From Ceratobasidium sp. AG-K (lineage: Eukaryota > Basidiomycota > Agaricomycetes > Cantharellales > Ceratobasidiaceae), in assembly GCA_037039685.1 (NCBI GenBank), contig JAWNGF010000014.1, positions 682,001 through 746,000 on the forward strand: a DNA stretch of 64,000 bases, written 5' to 3'. The notes beneath the pieces were generated by a model that saw only the letters and a list, made by a program, of their open reading frames with translations, did no database searches and was not told where the DNA came from. Below are positions 35,801 to 45,907 of this stretch, in pieces. Made by a program: the position numbers and the translations under genes. Positions within the stretch are counted from its first letter, which is position 1; each line of letters begins with the position of its first letter.

Positions 35801-37742
35801 GGTCAACTCTGTTGAGTTCTCACCCGACGGTACGCTCCTTGTATCTGGCTCCGGTGACAACACGGTCAAGATATGGAAGACCAGCAATGGACATCCACTG
35901 ACTGAGTCGTTTGTGGGGCACATAGACTGGGTCACCTCGGTGTGTTTCTCCCCCGACGGCAAGAGCGTCGTTTCTGGGTCCCGAGATAGCACGACTCGCG
36001 TGTGGAGCCCAGAGAGCTCATGCATGCCTTCTGTTCGAGTGCAAGATTGTAACAACCCGGTGTGGTCTATTTGCGTTTCCCCCGATGGTACTCGCCTTGC
36101 CTCGGGTTGCAACGACGGGACTATAAACGTTTGGGATGCTGAAAGCGGAGAGATGCTTCTTGGACCTCTCAAGGAACATACCCACAGAGTCTGCTCCCTG
36201 TGCTTTAGATCCAACGCAAGCCTAGCGTCTGGCTCGTGCGACAGTACAATACGGATCTGGAACGATCTGGCTGGTTATATGCGCGTTGACGTACTCGAAG
36301 GGCATTTGGATCCGGTCTACTCTGTTGATTTCTCGCCCTGTGGCAAGCAACTTGTCTCAGGCTCAGGTGACGAGACACTACGGCTGTGGGATGTTGAAGG
36401 TATACCGCAGCTTATTAGGGTATTCGATGGTCATACCAACGCCATCTGGTGTGTGCGGTTCTCACCAGACGGCGCACGCATAGTCTCCAGCTCGGGTGAC
36501 CAGACGATCCGAGTATGGGATGCTAGCAGCCCAGATCCAGTAGACAGCCCACTCGAAGGACATATAGATGCAGTCGCATCGGTGACGTTCTCACACGAGG
36601 GCACTCGAATCGTTTCCGGGTCGAACGATGGGACGATACGTGTATGGAACACGCAGAGCGGGCTGATGGCTGTCGGACCGACAAATGAACATAGCGACTG
36701 GGTCTACTCTGTTCACGTCTCCCCTGACCAGTCCTTGATCGCATCTGGCTCCCGGGACGAAACTGTTCAGCTATGGAACGCAAACACCGGGAAAGCGGTG
36801 GGCAAACCACTCACTGGGCATTCTGGCAGTGTTTTCTCAGTCTGTTTTTCACCCGACGGAACTCTGCTCGCATCTAGCTCGAGAGGTGGGACCATACGAC
36901 TGTGGAATGTACGGAGCGGAGAGCTCGTTGGTAGACCCTTTGCAAGGGATACAGAGTGGATAAGGGCTGTTTGTTTCTCGCCTGACAGCCTGAGGCTAAT
37001 TTCGGGCTCGACTGGCGATACGATTTCAGTCTGGGATGTGAATACCAGACGAAGAACACTGGGACCTCTCTTAGGGCATACGAATCACGTTCTGACCGTT
37101 TGCATCAATCCCGACGGGTCTCGCATCGCTTCTGGTTCAAGGGACGCAACAGTACGACTCTGGGACGCGTATAATGGGCAGGGCGTTTTTGGCCCACTTC
37201 GAGGACATGCGGCCAATGTCAACTCGGTCTCCTTTTCCCCGAACAGTCACTATCTTGTCTCAGGGTCCGACGACAAGACGATACGACTCTGGGACGTGCA
37301 GTCTGGGCAGGCGGTTGGCAGCCCACTCGTTGGACATACAGACCCTGTTCGTTCAGTTGGTTTCTCATCGAATAGCGGGTTACTAGTCTCGGGGTCTGAG
37401 GATAGAACCATCCGTGTATGGGAAGTTGCTGATCTAGTTCAGACTGAAGAAACAAAAGGTATTGCAGAGTCACCGGCTGTTTAGAATCCAAACTTATCGT
37501 ACCGTTTTATAGCCACTGAGAACAACGCCAAGCCATCCCACATACCTGAACCCTGGACTTTGCAGGACGACGGATGGGTTGTCGACTCCCAATCTCGTCT
37601 CCTCGCCTGGGTGCCACCAGATCTACACACCAGCTTAATGAACCCCCGTAATCCGGTGCTCATCTCAACCAGAGGCTGCGTCCAGCTCGACCTCGAGTCG
37701 GCAAAGCTGGGAGAGTTGTGGGCCGAATGCTATGAACCTTGA
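32816..37742 (+). pseudogene. NLR3: NACHT-WD40 gene with poly-C frameshift and early stop
   Basis: Exons 32816-33314, 33368-33498, 33551-33689, 33740-33787, 33836-35377 and 35430-37742. A run of 17 C at 33162-33178 in the Ser/Pro linker shifts the frame. Loss of one C (or gain of two) would restore it, and everything after it through exon 5 is open. NACHT has GMAGTGKTT and FVVVIDALDE. Fourteen WD40 repeats follow. A TAG at 37482-37484, where NLR1 and NLR2 have CAA, removes the conserved tail of about 86 codons, which is otherwise intact in frame (DDGWVV, LAWVPPDL, WAECY). Without slippage the product is a short linker peptide. The C run could be a sequencing error; the TAG is harder to explain that way. 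Confidence 0.87.
33162..33178. repeat. C17 homopolymer inside NLR3 exon 1
   Basis: 17 consecutive C between GATT and AAATGAGG. It encodes the Pro run of the linker. Its length decides whether NLR3 is in frame. Confidence 0.9.
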
Positions 37743-38344
37743 TTTGTAGCGGTGATGTAAGTGAATACACCGATGCGCACACTTTAGTAACTCATGTCGA
37801 TCGCGTATTTGCCTCTTGGTATGGGATAGCTGCCACTCCTTCGATTTCTTGATTCCATTCGTCGAGTGCAGTTAACATTTAGGAAATAGATGTCACGCAT
37901 GTAGCTGCGTTGCAATTCTAGTTTCTCTTTCCACTGCGAGGATATTTGACTCGAAGGAATGCGATGGTTGACTGAGATAAATCATATTATCGTGCATTAG
38001 GGATTTGAATGAGGGCAGTGCGCTTTGATAAACGAATCCAACTCCGTCGGTTAGGGTTGTAGCGCAGCCGACTGAAAGGGTCGTACGTTAAGAGTCAGTC
38101 ACGGAGCGAAATCATAAAACGCACCAACAAAACCTTGACTCCTGCCCCGTGATAACCGAATCGCCACAAACAGGATTAGGCACCAGCGGAATTCAAAACC
38201 AAGGCAAAACCCAGCAACTCTATTGCGCTGAAAGTCGCCACGTTGTCCAAACCAAGTACAACCACACTAAACAAGATAAGATACCTGTCGAGCTGCCAGA
38301 TCCTAGACGCTCGAGTGGCAGTGGCGCTAAGGTTGTGCCACGTT
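37743..38344. other. Intergenic between NLR3 and FKBP copy 2
   Basis: Weakly similar to the start of the other NLR 3' flanks for the first 100 bp. No gene seen. Confidence 0.5.
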
Positions 38345-38352
38345 CACGTGAC
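38345..38352. promoter_or_regulatory. CACGTGAC box upstream of FKBP copy 2
   Basis: Same octamer as before FKBP copy 1, about 85 bp before the ATG. The surrounding promoter is otherwise only partly conserved (CCCCGC and GATCTTACC are shared), which supports function. Confidence 0.45.
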
Positions 38353-38436
38353 GATTGAAACTGTTATTTAATTACCCCGCACTGGGGTTGCAATTGCTGT
38401 CGTTGATCTTACCTCCTGCACTCGACTCTACCTATC

Positions 38437-38948
38437 ATGTCCTTGTCGCTACTTGCTCGAACTGTTCGCACTCGTCCCCTTCACACACTAGCACGCACGT
38501 ACACCATGTCGTGCATCACGTCCAAGACAGTTGTCGAGCCTCGTCAAGACTGCCCCAAGGCCAAGGAGGGCGACATAGTTAGCATGCATTATGTAGGTTC
38601 ATCACTCGACGTTAAACTCATCACTAACACCGCCTAGACTGGGACGTTCCAGAAAGACGGCCAGACGTTTGATTCCTCCCGTGAACGTGGCTCGCCATTC
38701 GAGTTCAAGCTCGGTGCAGGCCAGGTCATTTGGGGATGGGACGAGGGCCTGAAGGGGTATGCGTGCTCTTCTGATGTTGAATGTGCATTGGCTGATTGGA
38801 TTACAGGATGGGTGTTGGTGAGCGGCGAACGCTGACCTTGCCGCCGGCGTACGCCTACGGCCCTCGTGGGGCCCCTCCAACCATTCCACCCAACGCGACG
38901 CTCGTCTTCGACGTCGAGTTGCTCGATATCAAGAACCGAGCCAACTAG
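38437..38948 (+). CDS. FKBP-type peptidyl-prolyl cis-trans isomerase, copy 2
   Basis: Exons 38437-38592, 38638-38756 and 38807-38948 encode 138 aa, the same length and splice phases as copy 1. The leader [17 protein letters not shown] again looks mitochondrial and a second ATG in CACCATGTC context is conserved. The active-site residues are present ([28 protein letters not shown]). One notable change is QVIWGWDEG, where copy 1 and typical FKBP12 have Arg between Ile and Gly. That residue borders the ligand pocket. The two genes bracket the NLR array and share downstream sequence, so they come from a segment duplication. Confidence 0.92.
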
Positions 38949-39397
38949 CCACTTCTCTCTCTCTTCCTTGGGTGCTGTATCAATGCCGTGTATCTCCTCG
39001 CTTTCTGTACACTAGTCGCTTTCGAAACACTGTATATCTTTTAGTTTGGGAATATGATTGGGTTGTTTTCACCTAGTACCGTACAGTGTGACGGAGAACC
39101 GACATCCTGTGAGCCACAGTTGGCGTTCTGGATGTGGTGCCCCACACGGCCCCGAGGCAGAGCCCATGGCCCAAGCGCCCCACACTCAGCCCAAACACGA
39201 CGAAATACCACACACGTTCGTGCATTCGAACGGCTGCGACTCGACCATCATCTCTATTGACTCGAGACCCGCAGCATCCATCCAACACTCACTTGGATCG
39301 GAGCTTATCCGTGCCTTTTCATCCTGTGCAACCCCTATCCATCCAACATTACGCCCACCAGAATTTTTGAATTGTCTTGTTTAATTCGTATATTTCT
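38949..39397. other. FKBP copy 2 downstream region
   Basis: Aligns loosely with 7037-7200 after FKBP copy 1. No gene is seen. Confidence 0.45.
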
Positions 39398-39644
39398 TTA
39401 CGCCGGGGTGTGTATCGAGGATAGGGGTGTAGATATGGTCAGAAAAGGTGTAGTCGGAGCGGGGCGTGTCCCTCGATCATTGCGAAGGCTAGTGGCAAAA
39501 ATGCAGTTATTAAGCCTGTATTGGGAGACGGAAGAGGGGGTCCGTTCACTACCCAGGTCGATCAGCAAAATGCAAATAAATACAATGTAATCCTCACCAG
39601 GTGTAGTCCAGCCCCACAGGGTGCCAAAAATGGCAGCTGTCCAT
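39398..39644 (-). pseudogene. Counterpart of the small convergent gene next to FKBP copy 1 (uncertain)
   Basis: A minus-strand ATG at about 39644 opens a short exon (MDSCHFWHP) with a GTGAGG donor, matching MDNFLFWYA next to copy 1. Further on YTFSDHIYTPILDTHPG parallels YTLPIRHCPTLDTYVPG. The rest does not align in frame. Either a diverging small gene or a relic; family unknown. Confidence 0.22.
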
Positions 39645-41532
39645 GAGGCCGCGAGCGAGCAACCCGGCGGACCGCAGCGTCCCGGTACGTCAAGCGAGAT
39701 CTCGATCCTTCGCCCTCGTGAGTTCAGACTCGAGCCACATGCACCGTTTCGGTTATCAATATTATGATGACAAGGCATACTTCCGGCTCGTACGTGGAGC
39801 TAAAGATAGAGCTGACATCCAAGCGAGAGCTGCCGGCGCGAGTGCCATGGGACCAACGCACAAGATGGGTTGACCAGATGGAGGTCGAGAAGAGGGAGAT
39901 TCATGGCCATGAATGTCTGTCGGGTCGCCTCGGGCGTCATTCCGATTAGGTCCGTGTCACGTGCAGGGTGGCTCGTGGCTCAATGATATGGAACTTTGAA
40001 TGATATGGAACTTTGCAAACTCTTCGTTACTCGCTTATTGACGGAAATTGTGTTCCAAGTTGAATTGAATGCATCTATCGGGGAGATGGGATCACTTTGA
40101 TCGGGCATTTTTATACTGTTGAAGTCGCTATGCCGACTTGCGTTATAATAACTTGTCGTTCTTGCAAGACCTCTGCGTATTTAGCCCGCGCGAGCATCTG
40201 ATGAGTTCATTATAGTGACTACTATACTCGGCTATCATCGCATGCTAGGCATGTATCAGATTCATATCTCGACCTTCTAGCCATAAAATTATCTCTCGCA
40301 GACACTTTGCTTTGCCACCATCAACGACATGGGGTCCCTCCCTCCGCCCAATAGAAACATTCTGTCGGAAGATGCATTCGTATAGATCTCAATTTGGAAT
40401 AGTAGTGATCGGCTTGTTTGTGCCTCGCGTTTGAAGGAGACCAAACTTTGGACAAGAAGTGGGAACGCGAGGGAAACCCGTCATAGTTTGATCGTTCTGG
40501 GATTATGGATGCGTGAATACAATGCAATAAAATGGGAAAGAAATGGTGCGAGAAAGTGGTATTCTAGGCCTGTTCGTATGCAGCCACATGAACCCCGTAA
40601 TTGCTTTTTGGAGCAGAAAGCGAGTCCAACTTTCATCTTACGAGTCCCATCCGTGCAGGTGAGATCAAAATGCGCCTAAGCATGATTCACTATGTTACAT
40701 GTCATTTCAAGTGTTGGCTGAGATTCAACCGTGTGGAGGACGTAGAGTCCACGATGTGAGGGTGAATACACGCGGTGCTCTGTTGGAATCGTAATTCTAT
40801 GTTTTTCGGCCATACGCCATGTAAGAAATCACCAGGATAAAAGATATCTACTATGCCGCCCGACTCCAGTATACTCGGCCGACGTGCTGGCTCCACGCGG
40901 TGTGTTAGTCGCTTGCATGCTCATGGGAACGATAAAACCAGACGGGCGCCGTCGAGTCTGCATCTGCTATACTGAGGCGCTTGATGCTTCAATCCCCAAG
41001 TCGCGACCCGATTATCAGGTGAAGCGACCGGCCGTTTTCGCGCCCATAAATCAATGCTTACGTGTGTTAGTGTGACTTTAACTCAACTTATGGGTCATGC
41101 ACCCAACAAAAATATGTTGCTCTTGGTTGTCTCCTGAGCTTGTCGAGCGGCAGGCCCGAGCACGTCTAGACTGTCCTCCCAAAGTTCTGGCATTATGCAG
41201 TTGATTTGACATGCCTAGTATTACCATGATATTGCGCTGCGCGAAGCCATATCCCCGTATAGTTCTCGACCCATGTATGCGCACTGCCGTTTGCATACAT
41301 CTACATATGCGATCCTTTGTTTCCCCATTCGCCTCGCTAGTACCATCCAGCACGGAGCGCCAGCGACCAAGGTTCTTTGCGTCTCTAATATATCTTGCGA
41401 ATACGGCTATACATCTGCCCTTGTACATCGATTTTACACTCTACCATTCATTTCTGACACTTGCATACATCAATTAAACAAACCCTTCGATTTTGCCTTG
41501 CGGGTCCCATTGGAGTCGCATTTCCTTTCGAA
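39645..41532. other. Intergenic
   Basis: 39880-39965 is shared with 7880-7970 after FKBP copy 1. From about 40.0 kb onward I see no gene, repeat or RNA feature. Short open frames have no signature. Confidence 0.45.
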
Positions 41533-41986
41533 TTAATGACTCTTTTGTGCCGCATCAACAATTAGCTGTCGGTGCTTCTCTGACCGAGGGCTAAACTCGA
41601 ACTCAAACTCGCACAACTCCCTGTCGTTGAAACATTGGTATCTTATGTTCTCCCTAAAAATGTCGCATAATCACATTGCAAGCGCGTTTGAATCACTTTC
41701 AAGCTTGGGGGTGATTTCTCGCCCATGAGCATCTTTCTTTTTTGAGAAATTAAACGTTGCCAGGAGGGAAGATATGAGTATAAACAAGGAAGAGTCGGAA
41801 AAATGAATCCCTGGACATTTTCTAACATAGTTTGTAAGAGGTCAGCCACGCAAAGTGGGAAATTAAACTCTAGCTTACCGCCTGCCCCACCCAAACCCTG
41901 GTACAATGGGAACTGTTGGATCAAAATACCTGTCCGGATCGAACGTCTCGAGATCTGGGTAGACACTCTCGTCCCTACTCATTGCC
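41533..41986 (-). pseudogene. Cytochrome P450, C-terminal exons only
   Basis: Three well-spliced exons on the minus strand (41879-41986, 41675-41821, 41533-41620). The first reads AMSRDESVYPDLETFDPDRY, the PERF-type region. The heme loop FGWGRRKCPGIHF has the invariant Cys that ligates heme iron. The end reads FEFEFSPRSEKHRQ and stops at 41533-41535. This matches the C-terminus of fungal monooxygenases of the O-methylsterigmatocystin-oxidoreductase kind. Upstream, the expected preceding exon would end in TA before the junction G and so create TAG where Trp is usual. I cannot find the ExxR exon, the I-helix or the N-terminal anchor in 42.0-43.5 kb. It is probably a truncated pseudogene. Confidence 0.8.
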
Positions 41987-43557
41987 CTGTTTGCATTTTA
42001 AGGCTGAGAAAGATTGATTGTTTACTCTGGAACACTTACTAGACATTACCGACCCTTTCATTGACGGTGAACGATGATCTCTCATGAACCCTAAATATGC
42101 GAATACCAAACTTACACGATAGTATGTATGCGCCACTGTGAATGACTCCCGGTACAATGTGATCAGAACTCTGTAGCATGAGGGTTATTTAATTATGATA
42201 TAACACCAGCAACTTACCTCTGGTTGACAGCTGTATAATCGCCCACGGCAATCAATCATGATAACCAACACGCTCAAGTACCATCATCCACATACAGGTC
42301 AGACATGGTGTGTTGGTATCCGAGCCCCGGCCACCCCTGCTCTCGTGTATCTTGCCGTGCTGTCAAGGGCGCCATTTAGCGTCATCCCACTCGCGTACTT
42401 GGTGATCTCGTTTTCAATGATAAATCCTACTGACCGAGGGACTGGTCATATCGAAAAAGAGTTGATGGTCCTGGGGAACGCTTTCCGGTGGGAGTGGAGT
42501 CCGTTTTGCAACCAGGGGTGCCGAAGGGATGCATTTGACGAGGGTCGCGCACGGGTTGGCTTCATTGAGGCCTAGTTTTGTTGGCATAGGCCTCAAAGGT
42601 CGGTCCTGAAGATGATTTAGTATTGTGGTCACCGTCAATGTTTTAAGCGCTACAGTATAAAACCAAAGAGAGAAACACGAATGGCTGCGAAAGCTGAGAC
42701 TCCTCGACTGGGAGACATAGTACCTATTCGTCCCAACGTACGTGCGCTAATTCTGTAGGAGCCACTCCAAACCTCAAATTTGCCTCCCACCCCAGTGCCC
42801 ACTACCACATCAAAGCACCCTTCCGGGATCCTGAAGTCCTTCCTCTCTCAAAATTGCCGGGTTCCCCATAATTTCTCCAAGAAAGACCATCGAGATCAAA
42901 CCGCAGACACTTCTTCCATCTACGCTTAAATACTGATAAGCACTTAACACACTGTCTGCAATCGCATCTAACCCAATCATACATAATGCATTCGACGCTC
43001 TCTCGAAGATCCGCGATTCTAGTTCATTGTCTGCTGGTTGTTCGTAACATGACGATGGTTAGTGGGTCGCCCACGGCGCTATCTCAGTGCGCTGCACTGA
43101 TATTGCAATTGCTGACGTAACCGAACGCCTCACAATTCTTCGCCCTGACATTTCAGGTGGGGCAGAAACACCCAGAGTGGTATGCCAATCTATGTAACCC
43201 ACCACTTCTAAAATTCTGACCGACAACCCACACGACTGTACCCCAAAATAATTAATTATCACAACCAATACACCCAACTATCAACACACTCGCGCGTACT
43301 AGTCATGCTCTATTTTGTACCCAAGTCCTAACCATCCAACCGACCCTCGCGCGCACTCTGTCTAGCCGCTAGCCGCGCCCTCAAATTGGCTCTATCCCGC
43401 TCTCGCGCGCTCGAAACTTTTTCATCGGAAGATGTGTTGTTTTGTGTGGGGGTGGCGTCTGCCTTGGGGTTGGAGAAGCCCGAGGATGTGGAGGCCGGAG
43501 AGGTCGGTGCAGGGTCTGGGTGTTCTTCGGTAAGGATGGAGGGGGTATCATGTTTAA
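41987..43557. other. Region upstream of the P450 exons, no clear gene
   Basis: It should contain the rest of the P450 gene if complete, but I find no ExxR (K-helix) or AGxDTT (I-helix) coding segment on the minus strand. It is likely degraded or replaced sequence. Confidence 0.4.
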
Positions 43558-44668
43558 CTAATAGACAATTAGGCTTGACCGGGATGTGAGAATGGGGAAC
43601 CTACGGAATGCATCACGGACAAGTCGTTCGATAAGTCTAAGGACACGTTGGCAGGCCATTTGCCAGACTCCGCAGCTTACGGAGCCTAGGGTTGTGATTG
43701 AGTTAGTATGTGAATTTAAGTTAGATAAGTTACACCGGGGGAACGATCATGGCAAAGGCTGGTTGTGGGACGTATTTCTTGAGGGTAGATGAGACACACA
43801 CCTCTTGGAGCAAATGGCAAGCTCAACCACCACGTTGCCGGGCCCATCCATCCAGGTGGGAGGTAGAATACCGCTGAGCGACCAAACCACCAGCCTTTTC
43901 GCAGGATTAGGTCAACGAGTTGTCGATGTAAACAACATATAGTGAATGGCCGTATTTTCAATTGAGTTTGAAAGGTCGAGTTGGAGATGAGAGGTAGGGG
44001 TGGTATTTGTGTTGAATTGGAATACAAAAGTGGAACCGCGATGCCGGATTAGGCCACGTCGATCGATACCCATATACAAATACAGAACCCCAACAATTCA
44101 CTCGGTCAGCTTGGCAATAAAAACGAAAAGAAAGTAATGACGCACCGATGAAAAATTGAGCACCAGTTGTACATATCCACAAAGCCGTCCCAAACTTGAC
44201 CGAAAATGAAGTCCTAGCCGAGGCAAGGGTCGAGTCTGTCGCACGCGTTAGCAATGGTTTTCGAACACACCTCGCTTCTGTAAAGCAAAGGGACTAAAGG
44301 CTTACTTATTGTGTCCAACTCTGCCAATCCCCTATCCACCCTCCGCCTCAACTTGGCCCATTTAGCAAACTGATCCTGCGAACTAGTCTGGAGAAGATCT
44401 CGTTTAGCAGCCAACACGTCGGCGCGAAGTGTTCGTTGTCGTTCAACAGTAGATTTGAGGAATATCCTAGTGTAGACGGGATACAACTGTCGATATCATA
44501 GGGATGGAGACCCAGGATAATTTTGGACAATGACGTGCAGTCATCAGATCACGGAATAGTGAAAAGCATAAAATAAAGACGTACCAGCTCCAGTAATACA
44601 GATTTTCCTATCCATCGCACTAGCTCGGTGAGGAAAACGAGGATGAATATTGTTGAGAGGATGGACAT
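43558..44668 (-). CDS. GET1: GET1, receptor subunit for tail-anchored protein insertion (WRB/CHD5 family)
   Basis: Five exons (44585-44668, 44306-44486, 44146-44235, 43802-43894, 43558-43685) encode 191 aa. Get1 with Get2 forms the ER receptor that takes tail-anchored proteins from the Get3 ATPase. The N-terminus [19 protein letters not shown] is the first membrane segment. A cytosolic coiled coil follows with [20 protein letters not shown] and the strongly conserved [20 protein letters not shown]. Two more hydrophobic segments include [12 protein letters not shown] and [19 protein letters not shown]. The end reads [11 protein letters not shown]. Length fits the family (about 200). Exon 3 starts at an internal CAG acceptor that keeps frame. 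Exon 4 uses AAAG|GCTGG, chosen because it restores the conserved [10 protein letters not shown]. Intron 3 is long (251 nt). Confidence 0.9.
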
Positions 44669-45778
44669 GGCAGTTAAGAGCACCACGTAGCTTCTGCTGG
44701 GGTGGGTGAGGCCGATTACGTCCGCAACGTGGATGGGTCACGTGCTTTCCTCGTGGCTGTGGCGATCTCCGTGCATGGCGAAAAGTCGACCGTGTAAAGC
44801 CCTACAATTATGCAAGTTGTCCCGTCATAGCCATTTTAACTGGTTTGGCACGAGTCTGGGATGTTTTTGATGCGCAAAAGGATGAGCCACTGACCTATTT
44901 TACTCCCTTACACCAGGATCCACGGTGCAGTCGACACGCGTATACGCAGAGCGAAGATCAAGACAATCTGTAGGTTTACACACACATAACCAAACCACAA
45001 TGAACGGTTCAACTCTCAAGCGCAAGTACCGCGGCATGATCATTCCCAGGTTAAGTTATCTTTTAGCATGCCGTACAGATTCGTCCAGAACCCCCACTTA
45101 CCCTTGCCAAGCGATCAGCCCGAGATGGACAACTCAAGTACGTTTACATAGTTCATGTATGAGCCACGAAGCATTGTTTTTAATGGCAAAATATACGACA
45201 TGTTTTACTATCGCGCATGCCCACCGCAACTCGGTCCGCCTCCAAACCCCAGATGCATATAGCCTAACAAAACGGGTGCCCCAACGGGCTTGTTTCCTTC
45301 GTAGGGGCTACTCGGGCATGGAGGCTACCGAGGACTCCTGTACCACGGGGCCCGGGCCTTCTTGGCGTTAACCCCAAATTCAAGACAACCGGGTTGGCAG
45401 TTTTGATTCTCAGCAGCTGAATCAAAAGTGGCTTTCGTTGGTTCACGGTGCCAGGGTGCCACAACAAGACCTACGATAGAAACCCTCGTTGAATTCTGAT
45501 AAGAGGGAGAATTATGTCAAATAAGGCAGGGCTCTAGTGCTCCTCATACAGACACTACAAGGCTGGCGTTACTTGGGTCCAACCGTGGACTGAAATGATT
45601 CCGCTCGGCCATCGGGGACGTCACGTGATTTATCAACTTCTGGGAAGGACGATCCCATGCCTCCACTATTTATAAGATTCGATGCCGGCCGCGAACACTG
45701 CGGAGTTAGATAGCGCAAAGGCACTGGAGGCACGCGCCACAACTCTACAACAAACTCCTCCACCTACCACCTGGTGTA
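44669..45778. other. Intergenic between GET1 and the ABC transporter
   Basis: Divergent promoter region. CACGTG elements occur near 44740 and CACGTGA near 45623. Open frames such as 44925-45371 have no recognisable domain. Confidence 0.4.
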
Positions 45779-45907
45779 ATGGAAAAAGGCCCACCACACT
45801 GTAGCTTGGACGAGGGGGAGGCAAATGAGCGCTATCGGCGACATTGGTATGTGTTGAACATACTCAAAAGGCGTACCTACTCATATTCTTACAGGTATCA
45901 ACTATGG

